From positions 62,001 to 126,000 of the forward strand of contig JAZSFK010000043.1 of assembly GCA_045532175.1 (NCBI GenBank): 64,000 nt of DNA. The letters are read 5' to 3'. The position numbers were made by a program, and so were the translations under genes. Position 1 is the first letter of the stretch. Every line of letters starts with the position of its first letter. The stretch is from Fimenecus sp045532175 (GTDB lineage Bacteria; Bacillota; Clostridia; Oscillospirales; Acutalibacteraceae). Positions 7,624 to 16,947 of this stretch are shown piece after piece. Below the pieces are notes generated by a model. It was not told where the DNA came from and ran no database searches. It saw only the letters and a list, made by a program, of their open reading frames with translations.

Positions 7624-9453
7624 ATGTGTGGTATTGCAGGAGAAGTGTCCTTTTCTCACTCGGTAATTAAAAACAAGGACTCATTTTTAAGAATGCAAAA
7701 AGTGTTGGCACCACGTGGACCCGACCAGAACGGAATGATTATAAAAGATAATGTTGCGCTTATACACACCCGACTCGCTGTTATAGATATTGATAACGGT
7801 AAACAACCAATGACAGTTAAATACGGTGATAAAGAATTTACAATTATATATAATGGTGAACTGTACAACACTAATGAAATTCGTAATGAATTGTTGGAAA
7901 AGGGTTATTATTTTTCAAGTCATTCAGACACAGAAGTTGTATTGAAAGCATTTATTGAATGGAAGGAATCATGTGCTGAAAAATTCAACGGAATTTTCGC
8001 ATTTGCAATATGGGATGATTATAAAAAGGAGTTGTTTTTCGCAAGAGACAGAATGGGGGTCAAACCATTTTTCTATACCATACAGAATAATAGTTTTATA
8101 TTTGGGTCTGAAATTAAAGCATTGCTCACACACGATTATGTTGAAGCAATAATTGATGAAAACTCAATTGCCGAAATTATGTTTATTGGTCCGGGCAGGA
8201 CACCGGGATGTGGAGTATATAAAGATATTCAAGAACTAAAACCGGCTTGTTGGGGTGTATTTTCAAAAACCGGCATAAAAATAAGAAAGTATTGGACACT
8301 TAAGGACCGTGAACATAAAGATAGCTTTGAAGTTACTGTTGAAAAAGTAAAGCACCTTGTAAACGATGCTATAACAAGACAATTGGTGTCCGACGTTCCC
8401 GTTGGAACCTTCCTGTCCGGTGGTTTAGATTCCAGCATAATATCATCTATAGCTAATTCATACTTTCAAGAAAAAAGTGAAAGATTACAAACATTTTCAG
8501 TCACCTACGAGGATAACGATAAACATTTTGTTAAAAGCAAATTTCAACCTAACAGTGACACAGAATACATCAAACTAATGGTTAGTTTTCTTAACAGTGA
8601 GCATCACCTGATAACATTAAAAAATGAAGATTTAGCAGAAGCATTATACAACGCAGTAGATGCAAGAGATTTACCCGGAATGACTGATGTAGATTCATCA
8701 TTACTATTATTCTGCAAGGAAATAAAAAAGCACTGCACAGTTGCATTGTCAGGCGAATGTGCAGATGAAATTTTTGGCGGATACCCTTGGTTCAGAGATA
8801 AAAAAATAAAAGCCATAAATGGCTTTCCGTGGTCACAATCAATTAAGCTACGAAAAACATTTATCCGTGACGAAATAAAGCTTCCTGATGCGGAAGAATA
8901 TGTTATGTTGAGATATAATAACACCATAATTAACACATCTAAAATAAAAAACATTTCGTCACATGAATCAAGAACAAGAGAAATGACAAAACTGAATCTT
9001 GATTGGTTCATGCAAACTCTGCTTGACAGAAAAGATAGAATGAGTATGTACAATGGACTTGAAGTAAGAGTCCCGTTTTGCGATTACAGAATTGCAGAAT
9101 ATCTTTACTCTGTACCTTGGGAGTATAAAGAATATAACTCGTACGAAAAAGGACTTTTAAGAAAAGCTATGACTGGTATTTTACCAAGTGAAGTTTTATG
9201 GAGAAAAAAGAGTCCGTATCCTAAAACACACAATCCTGTATATATGAAAATTGTTTCAGAAAAATTATCAGATATTATTGAAAATGATTCATCTCCTGTG
9301 TTATCATTTATAAAAAAAGAAGAGTTGCAAAAACTATTGAAAACGGTATCAAACGAACCATGGTACGGTCAGTTAATGACAACTCCACAAACTATTGCGT
9401 ATTTTATTCAAATAAATTACTGGCTTGAAAAGTATAGGATAACAATTAAGTAA
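7624..9453 (+). CDS. asnB: Asparagine synthase (glutamine-hydrolysing)
   Basis: Makes asparagine from aspartate, ATP and glutamine. The start is ATG 7624 because the mature class II amidotransferase needs Cys2 as its nucleophile (MCGIAGEV), and GAGGTGATTTTT precedes it; 20 codons of open frame upstream are not used. The N-terminal glutaminase domain covers about residues 1-200 (RGPDQ, YNGELYN). The synthetase domain carries the ATP pyrophosphatase loop SGGLDSS at 265-271. The length of 609 aa is typical. Lactate dehydrogenase follows within 12 bases of its stop. Confidence 0.95.
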   Translation: MCGIAGEVSFSHSVIKNKDSFLRMQKVLAPRGPDQNGMIIKDNVALIHTRLAVIDIDNGKQPMTVKYGDKEFTIIYNGELYNTNEIRNELLEKGYYFSSHSDTEVVLKAFIEWKESCAEKFNGIFAFAIWDDYKKELFFARDRMGVKPFFYTIQNNSFIFGSEIKALLTHDYVEAIIDENSIAEIMFIGPGRTPGCGVYKDIQELKPACWGVFSKTGIKIRKYWTLKDREHKDSFEVTVEKVKHLVNDAITRQLVSDVPVGTFLSGGLDSSIISSIANSYFQEKSERLQTFSVTYEDNDKHFVKSKFQPNSDTEYIKLMVSFLNSEHHLITLKNEDLAEALYNAVDARDLPGMTDVDSSLLLFCKEIKKHCTVALSGECADEIFGGYPWFRDKKIKAINGFPWSQSIKLRKTFIRDEIKLPDAEEYVMLRYNNTIINTSKIKNISSHESRTREMTKLNLDWFMQTLLDRKDRMSMYNGLEVRVPFCDYRIAEYLYSVPWEYKEYNSYEKGLLRKAMTGILPSEVLWRKKSPYPKTHNPVYMKIVSEKLSDIIENDSSPVLSFIKKEELQKLLKTVSNEPWYGQLMTTPQTIAYFIQINYWLEKYRITIK

Positions 9454-9465
9454 AGGATGATAAAA

Positions 9466-10419
9466 TTGAAGAATAATGATTTAAAAAAAGTTGCTCTTGT
9501 TGGTACAGGATTTGTAGGTATGAGCTTTGCTTATGCACTTTTAAACAGTGGTGAATGTGACCAACTAGTGCTCATTGACGTAAATAAAGAAAAAGCTCGT
9601 GGCGAAGCAATGGACCTTAATCACGGACTTCCTTTTGCAAAAAGAAATATGTTAATATATGATGGTGAATACAGTGATTGCGTCGATGCGGATATAGTTG
9701 TTATAGCTGCCGGTGTCAGTCAAAAAGACGGAGAAAGCAGAATTGAATTACTTAACAGAAATTTATCTGTTTTCAAATCAATTATCAGACCAATTGTTGA
9801 GAGCGGTTTTGACGGAATATTTCTTGTTGCAACAAATCCTGTTGACATAATGACAAAAATAACATTGGATTTGTCAGGATTTGATAGTTCAAGGGTTATC
9901 GGAAGCGGTACAACTCTTGATACTGCTCGTCTTAGATATTTATTGGGCGATTATTTTAAAATTGACCCAAGAAATGTTCATGCATATGTTATTGGTGAAC
10001 ACGGTGACAGCGAAATAGTTCCATGGTCACAAGCATATGTAACAACAAAAAAAATACATGATATTGTTGACTCATCAAACGGAAAATTTAAATTTGATGA
10101 TTTATATCAAATCGGAAGAAATGTTACAGGTGCTGCACAGGAAATTATAAAAGCTAAAAATGCAACATATTACGGCATTGGCATGGCGCTGGTAAGAATT
10201 GTTAGGGCAATTTTTGGCGATGAAAAAAGCGCATTAACAGTTTCTGTTATGCTTAACGGTCAGTACGGAATCGATGGTGTTTATGCGGGTCTTCCGGCAA
10301 TAATTGGCCGCAACGGTGTTGAAGATATTATCGTACTTGACTTGAAGGAAAATGAACGAACAGCTTTTATTGATTCTTGTAATTTCCTTAAAGAAACAGC
10401 TAAACAAATTGATTTCTAA
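9466..10419 (+). CDS. ldh: L-lactate dehydrogenase
   Basis: NAD-dependent reduction of pyruvate to L-lactate, a fermentation end step. The Rossmann motif VGTGFVG is at the N-terminus, the substrate-binding arginine is in the context LDTARLR, and the proton-relay histidine is in GEHGDSEIV (about residue 179). NPVDIMT is the usual conserved loop. TTG 9466 is chosen as start because AAAGGATGA sits 8-9 bases before it, whereas the in-frame ATG at 9457 overlaps that ribosome site. The gene lies directly behind asnB and ends at a strong terminator. Confidence 0.93.
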   Translation: MKNNDLKKVALVGTGFVGMSFAYALLNSGECDQLVLIDVNKEKARGEAMDLNHGLPFAKRNMLIYDGEYSDCVDADIVVIAAGVSQKDGESRIELLNRNLSVFKSIIRPIVESGFDGIFLVATNPVDIMTKITLDLSGFDSSRVIGSGTTLDTARLRYLLGDYFKIDPRNVHAYVIGEHGDSEIVPWSQAYVTTKKIHDIVDSSNGKFKFDDLYQIGRNVTGAAQEIIKAKNATYYGIGMALVRIVRAIFGDEKSALTVSVMLNGQYGIDGVYAGLPAIIGRNGVEDIIVLDLKENERTAFIDSCNFLKETAKQIDF

Positions 10420-10421
10420 AA

Positions 10422-10453
10422 AAAATAAAGCCACCGTACGGTGGCTTTATTTT
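10422..10453. terminator. Bidirectional terminator after ldh and the ceramidase-like gene
   Basis: A perfect 14-bp stem, AAAATAAAGCCACC / GGTGGCTTTATTTT, with a GTAC loop between two convergent stop codons. It has flanking A and T runs on both strands. Confidence 0.93.
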
Positions 10454-12280
10454 TTATCTTACACTGTCATAAATTTCATAGAAACTCTTTATAAGAACAG
10501 TACCTGTATATTTACCAAACGAAATCAAACACCAAGTGTCATCATCAAATTCACCCGACTCTACGTTATATTGCATTCCAACCATAACATAATTTGACTC
10601 ATTTGCAATATACCCTGCTGCATCATTCATAAGGTCCATAATGATAATATCTTCACCTGTATATTCTCTTATCGGAGGTACAGGAGAACCGTCTGCACCA
10701 TATCCGCCTAAAAGCAATTCGCCGAATGTTTCACCGGGGCTCATATAAACTTTCATACTGTCACCAATTTCAAGATATCCAACCTCGGAAACAGTGTAAT
10801 AGTTATGACAATCATCCTTTAAAACAAGATTATCTGCGATAGATGTCTTGCCCAACAAGGTAATAACATTATTGCTTATAGGTACAAATACTTGCTTCAT
10901 TTTGATATTAAGCACAGGTTTAACTTCTGTTTCATCAACAGTAGGTAATCCTTCATACCAAACAGTATATTCCTCTTGTCCTTTATACTTTTCAACACCA
11001 AGTCTGTCCCCTGTTGCAGAATTCAACTCAATTCTTTCAGATTCAGTCATGTTCATTCCAAGAAGAATGTATCCTATTTCATAGCCATAACGAATTGCTC
11101 CATAATGAGCAGAGCCATCTATTCCATCACCTGATAATCCACGTGATGAGCTGACTGTTGAAACATTACCCTGAATGAAAATAAAATTATATCCGGCAGC
11201 ATTTACAACTTTCTCAGTATACCAAATAAAGTCGGCAGTAAACTTTCTGTCAAAGTTCAACGGGTCTGATTCATCTTGATTCCAATCGAAACTTGCAGAT
11301 TCAGGATGACAACCAAAAGTAGCAATAAGTGTAGGTGTTTTTTCATTATTGAAAGGTATAAACTCAAGTTTATACATATTTGTATCATATGTAATCGGTG
11401 CTGTTCTGTCAAATAAATACTCATCAATATCTATAGAAGAATAGTACATTTTTCCTGTTGTCATATCTGCAAGAGCTTCTTCAACAGCTTCTTTTGAACC
11501 TTCAACCAAGGAATTAATGAATTCACGTGGCACGCCATATTTAACATCATCACTTATAATGTTATTTACAAGACAACCAATCGGGTCGGTCCATACGCCC
11601 TGTGAATCAATGCCTGTATGAATATGAGTACAAGAAACATTTATACTTACTATATTATTCTTTTCGGCAATATCTTTTAATCCTTCACGAATAAGACGTA
11701 CATCAGCATTTGCAAGTCCCATAGCATCGATTGAAATGAAAACAACATTACCTCTACCGGAACCGTCGTTCATAACAATAACACGAGCCATTAAATCTTC
11801 GTAATTACCCTCTTCGTCTTTATACATTTCATTACCGTACACATAAGGTATATATGCACCTTTGGCATATCTCTTTTCGCCAAAATCATCAGGTAATACA
11901 GAAGCCTTACCATATCCAAGACTCCAGACTTTTTTACCCTGTGGTTCATCGATAAACTCGTCCATACCAGCGTAAAAATTGCCGTAAGAATCCAAATCAA
12001 ATTCCTCATAATCCAAAACTGCAGCTGAAGATGGAATTGCAATGTTTAATATTGTACCTAAAACATCATTAATGAAGAAATTGCTTACACAATTCACTAT
12101 TTTAGATAAAAGAATATTTTTTTGAGCTTCTTCGCCAAGTTCAACACCTGTTCTTGATGAAAAAACATAATCAGAAGCAGACTTATAACTGACTTCTTTC
12201 TCTGCAGCAAAAGCAACTGTCGGTGAAGCGATGCACAAACAGAGTACGCAGATTATTAATGTTTTTAATACCTTTTTCAT
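10454..12280 (-). CDS. Secreted neutral/alkaline ceramidase-like hydrolase
   Basis: A 608-residue exported protein. Residues 1-26 form a signal peptide (KK, hydrophobic stretch, AFAA). The central part resembles the neutral ceramidase N-terminal domain: GYGKASVLP near 122, VVFISIDAMGLAN near 179 and the metal-ligand segment SCTHIHTG with His219 and His221, followed by GCHPESAS. Family members cleave the N-acyl bond of ceramides with a zinc ion. The canonical C-terminal domain is not obvious, and substrate is not proven; this may be a family relative with another amide substrate. It lies 3 bases after the MreB-like gene and uses an AGGAG site inside that gene's end. Confidence 0.75.
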   Translation of the reverse strand: MKKVLKTLIICVLCLCIASPTVAFAAEKEVSYKSASDYVFSSRTGVELGEEAQKNILLSKIVNCVSNFFINDVLGTILNIAIPSSAAVLDYEEFDLDSYGNFYAGMDEFIDEPQGKKVWSLGYGKASVLPDDFGEKRYAKGAYIPYVYGNEMYKDEEGNYEDLMARVIVMNDGSGRGNVVFISIDAMGLANADVRLIREGLKDIAEKNNIVSINVSCTHIHTGIDSQGVWTDPIGCLVNNIISDDVKYGVPREFINSLVEGSKEAVEEALADMTTGKMYYSSIDIDEYLFDRTAPITYDTNMYKLEFIPFNNEKTPTLIATFGCHPESASFDWNQDESDPLNFDRKFTADFIWYTEKVVNAAGYNFIFIQGNVSTVSSSRGLSGDGIDGSAHYGAIRYGYEIGYILLGMNMTESERIELNSATGDRLGVEKYKGQEEYTVWYEGLPTVDETEVKPVLNIKMKQVFVPISNNVITLLGKTSIADNLVLKDDCHNYYTVSEVGYLEIGDSMKVYMSPGETFGELLLGGYGADGSPVPPIREYTGEDIIIMDLMNDAAGYIANESNYVMVGMQYNVESGEFDDDTWCLISFGKYTGTVLIKSFYEIYDSVR

Positions 12281-12283
12281 AAA

Positions 12284-13330
12284 CTACACTCCTATATTTT
12301 TTATTCTATTACTAATTTCATCCTTAAAGATGAAACGATATCCGTTAGAAACCAAGAGTTCATTATTATTCATGATTTTGCCTAACCCATTGACCCTTGC
12401 AAGACGAGGCTCATCAATTATATCACAGGTGGTTTCAAGTTTTTTAGAAATTCTATCAGCAATATTAAAAATCAGTGCTCCTCCACCGCAAATCATAATA
12501 CCATGTTTTTTTGCATCGCCAATCACATCGTTGGGCAATTCTGATATATTATTACTAATTTCCTGAACTAAGCTTTCCAGTTGTTCATCAACAAATGGGA
12601 AAATCTCGCTTGATGTTATTTCAAAAGAAATAGGCATATTGTCAAGGTAACTTTTGCCGGATGAAAACAATGCAGTTTCACATTTTCTTTCCACCGCAGA
12701 TGTAAGCTTATTTTTGATTTCTCTTGCTGTGTGTGGACCAATAAGTATGTCTCTATCTCTCTTTAAATGATTTATGATTGCTTTATCAATTTCATAACTA
12801 CCACGACTAACGTATCCTTTAAATTCAATAGACCCGCAAGATACAATAGAATATTCTGTAACGTGATGTCCTATATCAATTACCATTCTTTTTTTCTTGC
12901 TGTTTGCAGGAATACGACACCCCAATGCAGAAGCAAGAATACCATCAACCATACAAACACGACCTGCACCTGCAAGGGTAACAGCATCGAGAAAGATTTT
13001 CCCCTCTAAACGAGAAATATTTGAAGGAAGAGAAAGAATTATATTAGGCTTATATATTCTGTTACCGCATACTCGTTGAAGATAATAACGCAACATTCTT
13101 TCTGCCATAACAAAGTCAGATACAATACCATTACGGATTACTTTTGAAATGACTATATCATCAAGACATCGTCCATTGACATTGTCAGCTGCCTTACCAA
13201 AAGCAATTGGATTGCCCGTTGTACTGTCAATTGCTACTATTGACGGCTCGTCAACAACAACTCCCTTATCTTCAGCGTACATTTTTAGAGATGATGAACC
13301 AAAATCTATTCCGATTTTCATTCCCTTCAC
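12284..13330 (-). CDS. MreB-like actin homologue with degenerate ATPase motifs
   Basis: A 348-residue actin-fold protein of the MreB group. The phosphate-1 loop GIDFGSSS (7-14), the segment VVVDEPSIVAI (24-34) and the adenosine loop ICGGGALIF near 279 are conserved. The phosphate-2 loop reads DIGHHVTE (152-159) where MreB has D-I-G-G-G-T-T-E. The segment VDGILASALG (128-137) lacks the Glu of the usual E-E-P-M-A-A-A-I-G catalytic region. It therefore may bind but not hydrolyse nucleotide. GTG 13330 has a GGGAGA site at good spacing; ATG 13321 is the alternative. It ends in TAG, 3 bases before the ceramidase-like gene. Confidence 0.8.
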   Translation of the reverse strand: MKGMKIGIDFGSSSLKMYAEDKGVVVDEPSIVAIDSTTGNPIAFGKAADNVNGRCLDDIVISKVIRNGIVSDFVMAERMLRYYLQRVCGNRIYKPNIILSLPSNISRLEGKIFLDAVTLAGAGRVCMVDGILASALGCRIPANSKKKRMVIDIGHHVTEYSIVSCGSIEFKGYVSRGSYEIDKAIINHLKRDRDILIGPHTAREIKNKLTSAVERKCETALFSSGKSYLDNMPISFEITSSEIFPFVDEQLESLVQEISNNISELPNDVIGDAKKHGIMICGGGALIFNIADRISKKLETTCDIIDEPRLARVNGLGKIMNNNELLVSNGYRFIFKDEISNRIKNIGV

Positions 13331-13352
13331 ATAATCATCTCCCTAATAAATG

Positions 13353-15173
13353 TTAATTCTTTTTGAATTGTTGCTTTAATCTTAAATCCTTCGAAAGAAT
13401 TGTTTTTCTTAATCTAATGTTGATTGGAGTTACTTCCATTAACTCATCATCCTTGATAAATTCCATTGACTGTTCCAAACTTAATGTTGTGTGCGGTACA
13501 AGTCTTAATGCATCGTCCGAGCCGGATGCACGTGTATTTGTAAGATGCTTTGTTTTACATATATTACACGTCAAGTCCTCGTTTTTGGAACATTCACCAA
13601 CAATCATACCTTCGTAAACAGGAACACCTGGTCCAATAAACAATCGTCCTCTGTCCTGTGTATTAAACAATCCATACGCCGTACTTTCACCTGTTTCGTG
13701 AGCAACAATTGAACCTCTTTCTCGAGTTTCAATATCACCTTTATACGGTTCATATCCGGCAAAAAGATTATTCATAATACCATTTCCGTTAGTGTCTGTC
13801 ATAAATTCAGAACGATACCCAATCAAGCCACGTGCAGGAATTTTAAATTCAAGATGGGTCGCACCGCCATCACGTGAACCCATATTTTCCAGTTCGCCTC
13901 GACGTGAACCGATTTTCATCATAACAGCTCCAACATACTCCTCAGGCACTTCAACTATAAGCAATTCCATTGGCTCCAGCAATACACCATTTTCAACCTT
14001 GGTAATAACTTTTGGTCTTGAAACCTGGAATTCATACCCTTGTCTTCGCATTGTTTCAATTAAAATTGATAAATGTAGTTCACCTCTACCGGAAACCTTA
14101 AATGTATCTGTTGAATCAGTTTCCTCAACACGCATACTGACGTTTGTCTCAACCTCTTTGAATAACCTGTCACGAAGATTCCGAGAAGTAACAAACTTAC
14201 CCTCACGTCCTGCAAAAGGACTATCATTGACAATAAAATTCATTGAAATTGTCGGCTCATCAATTGTAATAAAAGGTAACGGTTCAACACATTCAGGAGA
14301 ACAAAGTGTTTCACCGATATTTAGTTCTGCAATACCGGAAATGCATATAATATCGCCCACTGAAGCGCTTTCCACTTCCACTCTCTTTAACCCCTCAAAT
14401 TGATACAATCTGGAGATTTTTACATTCTGTTCTGTACCATCGGCTTTACAGAGCACTAAATTATCATTTCTGTTGATTGTTCCTCTTTCAACCCTACCAA
14501 CACCAATGCGCCCTATATAATCATCATAGTCAAGACTGGAAAAAAGAACCTGCAACGGTGCTTCAGAATCACCAACAGGTGGTTCAATATTATCAATAAT
14601 TGCATCAAACAGAGGACGCATATCACCATTACGCACTGATGAATCAACAGATGAATAACCATCTCTTGCCGATGCATAAATAACAGGGAATTCAATTTGT
14701 TCATCACTTGCACCAAGTTCAATAAACAAATCAAGAACTTCATCGATAACCTCATCCGGTCGAGCACCCGGTCTATCAATCTTATTAACAACAACCAACA
14801 CTTTTTTATTGAGTGCAAGAGCCTTTTTTAACACAAACCTGGTTTGAGGCATACAACCTTCAAAAGCATCAACCAGAAGTAATACTCCGTCAACCATAGT
14901 GAGAATTCGTTCAACCTCACCACCGAAATCAGCGTGACCCGGTGTATCAACTATATTAATCTTAACATCCTTATAGTGAACAGATGTGTTTTTTGAAAGT
15001 ATTGTTATACCACGTTCTCTTTCAAGGTCGTTTGAATCCATAACCCTGTCCTGAACTACCTCGTTTGCCCTGAATATGCCACTTTGCTTTAAAAGCTCAT
15101 CAACAAGTGTAGTTTTACCATGGTCAACGTGAGCAATAATAGCAATATTACGTACATTCTTACTATTTATCAA
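13353..15173 (-). CDS. typA: Ribosome-associated GTPase TypA/BipA
   Basis: Translational GTPase of the EF-G/LepA superfamily that acts on ribosome assembly and stress translation. The G1 motif AHVDHGKTT is near residue 16, then RGITILSK, DTPGHADFGG and NKIDRPGARPDE, followed by domain II, the EF-G-like domain and the BipA-specific C-terminus. TTG 15173 is chosen as start: GAGGGTGA lies 8 bases before it, giving 606 aa, the family's length. The longer frame upstream would add an unrelated hydrophobic tail and overlap the promoter. Confidence 0.95.
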   Translation of the reverse strand: MINSKNVRNIAIIAHVDHGKTTLVDELLKQSGIFRANEVVQDRVMDSNDLERERGITILSKNTSVHYKDVKINIVDTPGHADFGGEVERILTMVDGVLLLVDAFEGCMPQTRFVLKKALALNKKVLVVVNKIDRPGARPDEVIDEVLDLFIELGASDEQIEFPVIYASARDGYSSVDSSVRNGDMRPLFDAIIDNIEPPVGDSEAPLQVLFSSLDYDDYIGRIGVGRVERGTINRNDNLVLCKADGTEQNVKISRLYQFEGLKRVEVESASVGDIICISGIAELNIGETLCSPECVEPLPFITIDEPTISMNFIVNDSPFAGREGKFVTSRNLRDRLFKEVETNVSMRVEETDSTDTFKVSGRGELHLSILIETMRRQGYEFQVSRPKVITKVENGVLLEPMELLIVEVPEEYVGAVMMKIGSRRGELENMGSRDGGATHLEFKIPARGLIGYRSEFMTDTNGNGIMNNLFAGYEPYKGDIETRERGSIVAHETGESTAYGLFNTQDRGRLFIGPGVPVYEGMIVGECSKNEDLTCNICKTKHLTNTRASGSDDALRLVPHTTLSLEQSMEFIKDDELMEVTPINIRLRKTILSKDLRLKQQFKKN

Positions 15174-15204
15174 TTTATCACCCTCAGATGTATATCTATT
15201 CAGT

Positions 15205-15233
15205 ATTTTAACACTTAAATAATATTTCTGCAA
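15205..15233 (-). promoter_or_regulatory. Promoter of typA
   Basis: Minus-strand -35 TTGCAG (15233-15228) and -10 TAAAAT (15210-15205) with a 17-base spacer, about 32 bases before the TTG start. This supports the shorter typA start. Confidence 0.6.
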
Positions 15234-15262
15234 TACAAAAAACATTAAAATATACAAATCAC

Positions 15263-15291
15263 TTTACAAATTAATTAATTTAGTCTAAAAT
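15263..15291 (+). promoter_or_regulatory. Promoter of the GH123-like/rodA operon
   Basis: -35 TTTACA (15263-15268) and -10 TAAAAT (15286-15291) with a 17-base spacer, 30 bases before the start codon. It is divergent from the typA promoter. Confidence 0.6.
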
Positions 15292-15321
15292 TTATTTAAT
15301 GAATCATTTGGAGGTAAAACG

Positions 15322-16947
15322 ATGAACTCTAATATCAAACTTAAATTGCTTTCATCACTTGAAAAAATATATCACAGTGATAGTTTACCTTCAAAAGAAA
15401 TTCAATCATTTTCTATGTTAAAAAATGAAAGAAAATCTATTCAACTTGCTATTGAATCAGAAAAAGATTTTGATTGTGAAATTGAGGTTAACTCGCCACT
15501 TGAATACAACCTTTATCTTGTAGAGCACATAAAATCCGATTTTGCAATGTCTAATAATTCAGATAATTACTATAGATTTTCTGAAGATGGTTATTACCCT
15601 GACCTGTTGTCTGAAACAAATCAAACAGTTCATATAAACAAAGGCATAACTGTTTTTTGGATTGAAATTATAGCTAATAATAATGCAATTGGTAATAACA
15701 TTATTGAATTCAGCATTAAAGAAGATGGTAACTATGTCAAACAAAAATCTATAGTGGCAGAGGTTATTAACTGCAATCTCAATTTTAAAGACTTTATATA
15801 TACTAATTGGTTTCATACAGATTGTTTGAGTTCATATTACAATGTGGAAGTGTTCTCTGATGAATATTGGAGAATTACAGAGAATTTTCTGAAAACTGCT
15901 TCCGAGCACGGTATGAATTGTGTTTTAACCCCACTTTTCACACCACCTCTTGATACGGAAATTGGAAAGGAAAGACCAACTGTACAATTGGTTGATGTTT
16001 CATCAAGTAATGGAAAATACATATTTAATTTTGAAAAATTGACACAGTGGATACAAATGGCACATAGATGTGGCATTACGCATTTTGAGATGTCACATTT
16101 TTATACCCAATGGGGTGCTCGTCATGCTCCGAAAATTATGGCTACCGTAAATGGTGAGTACAAAAAAATCTTCGGATGGGAAACTAAGGCTTCCTCAAAG
16201 GAATACAAGAGTTTTTTGAAGCAATTTTCACTTGCATTAAAAAAATATTTAGAAGACAATAATCTGAATAATAATACCTTCATTCATGTTAGTGACGAAC
16301 CTAATTTTTCAATGATTATTCCTTATTCCAAAGCGTCTAAATACATTCACAAGCTTTTCAAAGGATATAAAATTATTGATGCTCTGTCCGACCCGTGGTT
16401 TTATAAATTAGGAATTGTTTCTTCCCCTATTCCCGCAAATGACCATATTGAAAAATTCATAAACAAATGCACTGATTTATGGACCTATTACTGTAGTGCA
16501 CAAACTAATAAGTTTGTTTCAAACAGGTTCTTTTGCAACGACTCGATTAGAAATCGTGTATTTGGATACCAATTATATAAATATGATATTAAAGGGTTCC
16601 TACACTGGGGATATAATTTTTATTACACACAGTTATCGAAACAGCTTATTGACCCTTATACCGTTAGCGATGCAGGAGGAAAATTTCCTTCAGGCGACAG
16701 CTATGTTGTTTATCCCGGTAAGGACGGAAGAGCAAAACCTTCAATCAGATTAAAGGTTTTCTATGATGCACTTCAGGATATGGCTGCTCTTAATGCTCTT
16801 GAACATCTAACAGATAAAAAGACATGTCTTGATATTATCGAGGAAAACGGAAGTCATTCACTAACCTTTAGCAATTACCCCCATTCTGATGAATGGCTTT
16901 TAAAAACTAGAGAAAATATTAATCAAGCAATTAAGGAAAATATATAA
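15322..16947 (+). CDS. GH123/DUF4091-like glycosidase
   Basis: A 541-residue protein resembling the DUF4091/GH123 group, whose characterised members are beta-N-acetylgalactosaminidases. An N-terminal beta-sandwich (about 1-150) precedes a TIM-barrel region. The paired acid residues D325-E326 in HVSDEPN match the Asp-Glu pair that GH123 uses for substrate-assisted catalysis. The C-terminal stretch GDSYVVYPGKDG is typical of DUF4091. There is no signal peptide, so it appears cytoplasmic. The ribosome site is TTGGAGG. Its TAA shares one base with the rodA ATG. The exact substrate is not known. Confidence 0.75.
   Translation: MNSNIKLKLLSSLEKIYHSDSLPSKEIQSFSMLKNERKSIQLAIESEKDFDCEIEVNSPLEYNLYLVEHIKSDFAMSNNSDNYYRFSEDGYYPDLLSETNQTVHINKGITVFWIEIIANNNAIGNNIIEFSIKEDGNYVKQKSIVAEVINCNLNFKDFIYTNWFHTDCLSSYYNVEVFSDEYWRITENFLKTASEHGMNCVLTPLFTPPLDTEIGKERPTVQLVDVSSSNGKYIFNFEKLTQWIQMAHRCGITHFEMSHFYTQWGARHAPKIMATVNGEYKKIFGWETKASSKEYKSFLKQFSLALKKYLEDNNLNNNTFIHVSDEPNFSMIIPYSKASKYIHKLFKGYKIIDALSDPWFYKLGIVSSPIPANDHIEKFINKCTDLWTYYCSAQTNKFVSNRFFCNDSIRNRVFGYQLYKYDIKGFLHWGYNFYYTQLSKQLIDPYTVSDAGGKFPSGDSYVVYPGKDGRAKPSIRLKVFYDALQDMAALNALEHLTDKKTCLDIIEENGSHSLTFSNYPHSDEWLLKTRENINQAIKENI

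Noticed and set aside
8604..9053. Minus-strand 149-codon open frame inside asnB
   Set aside because: Antisense shadow of the synthetase domain; no signal or motif of its own.
13792..14403. Plus-strand 203-codon open frame inside typA
   Set aside because: It lies wholly antisense to a conserved GTPase and has no matching motif, promoter or ribosome site. Its composition follows from the codon bias of typA.
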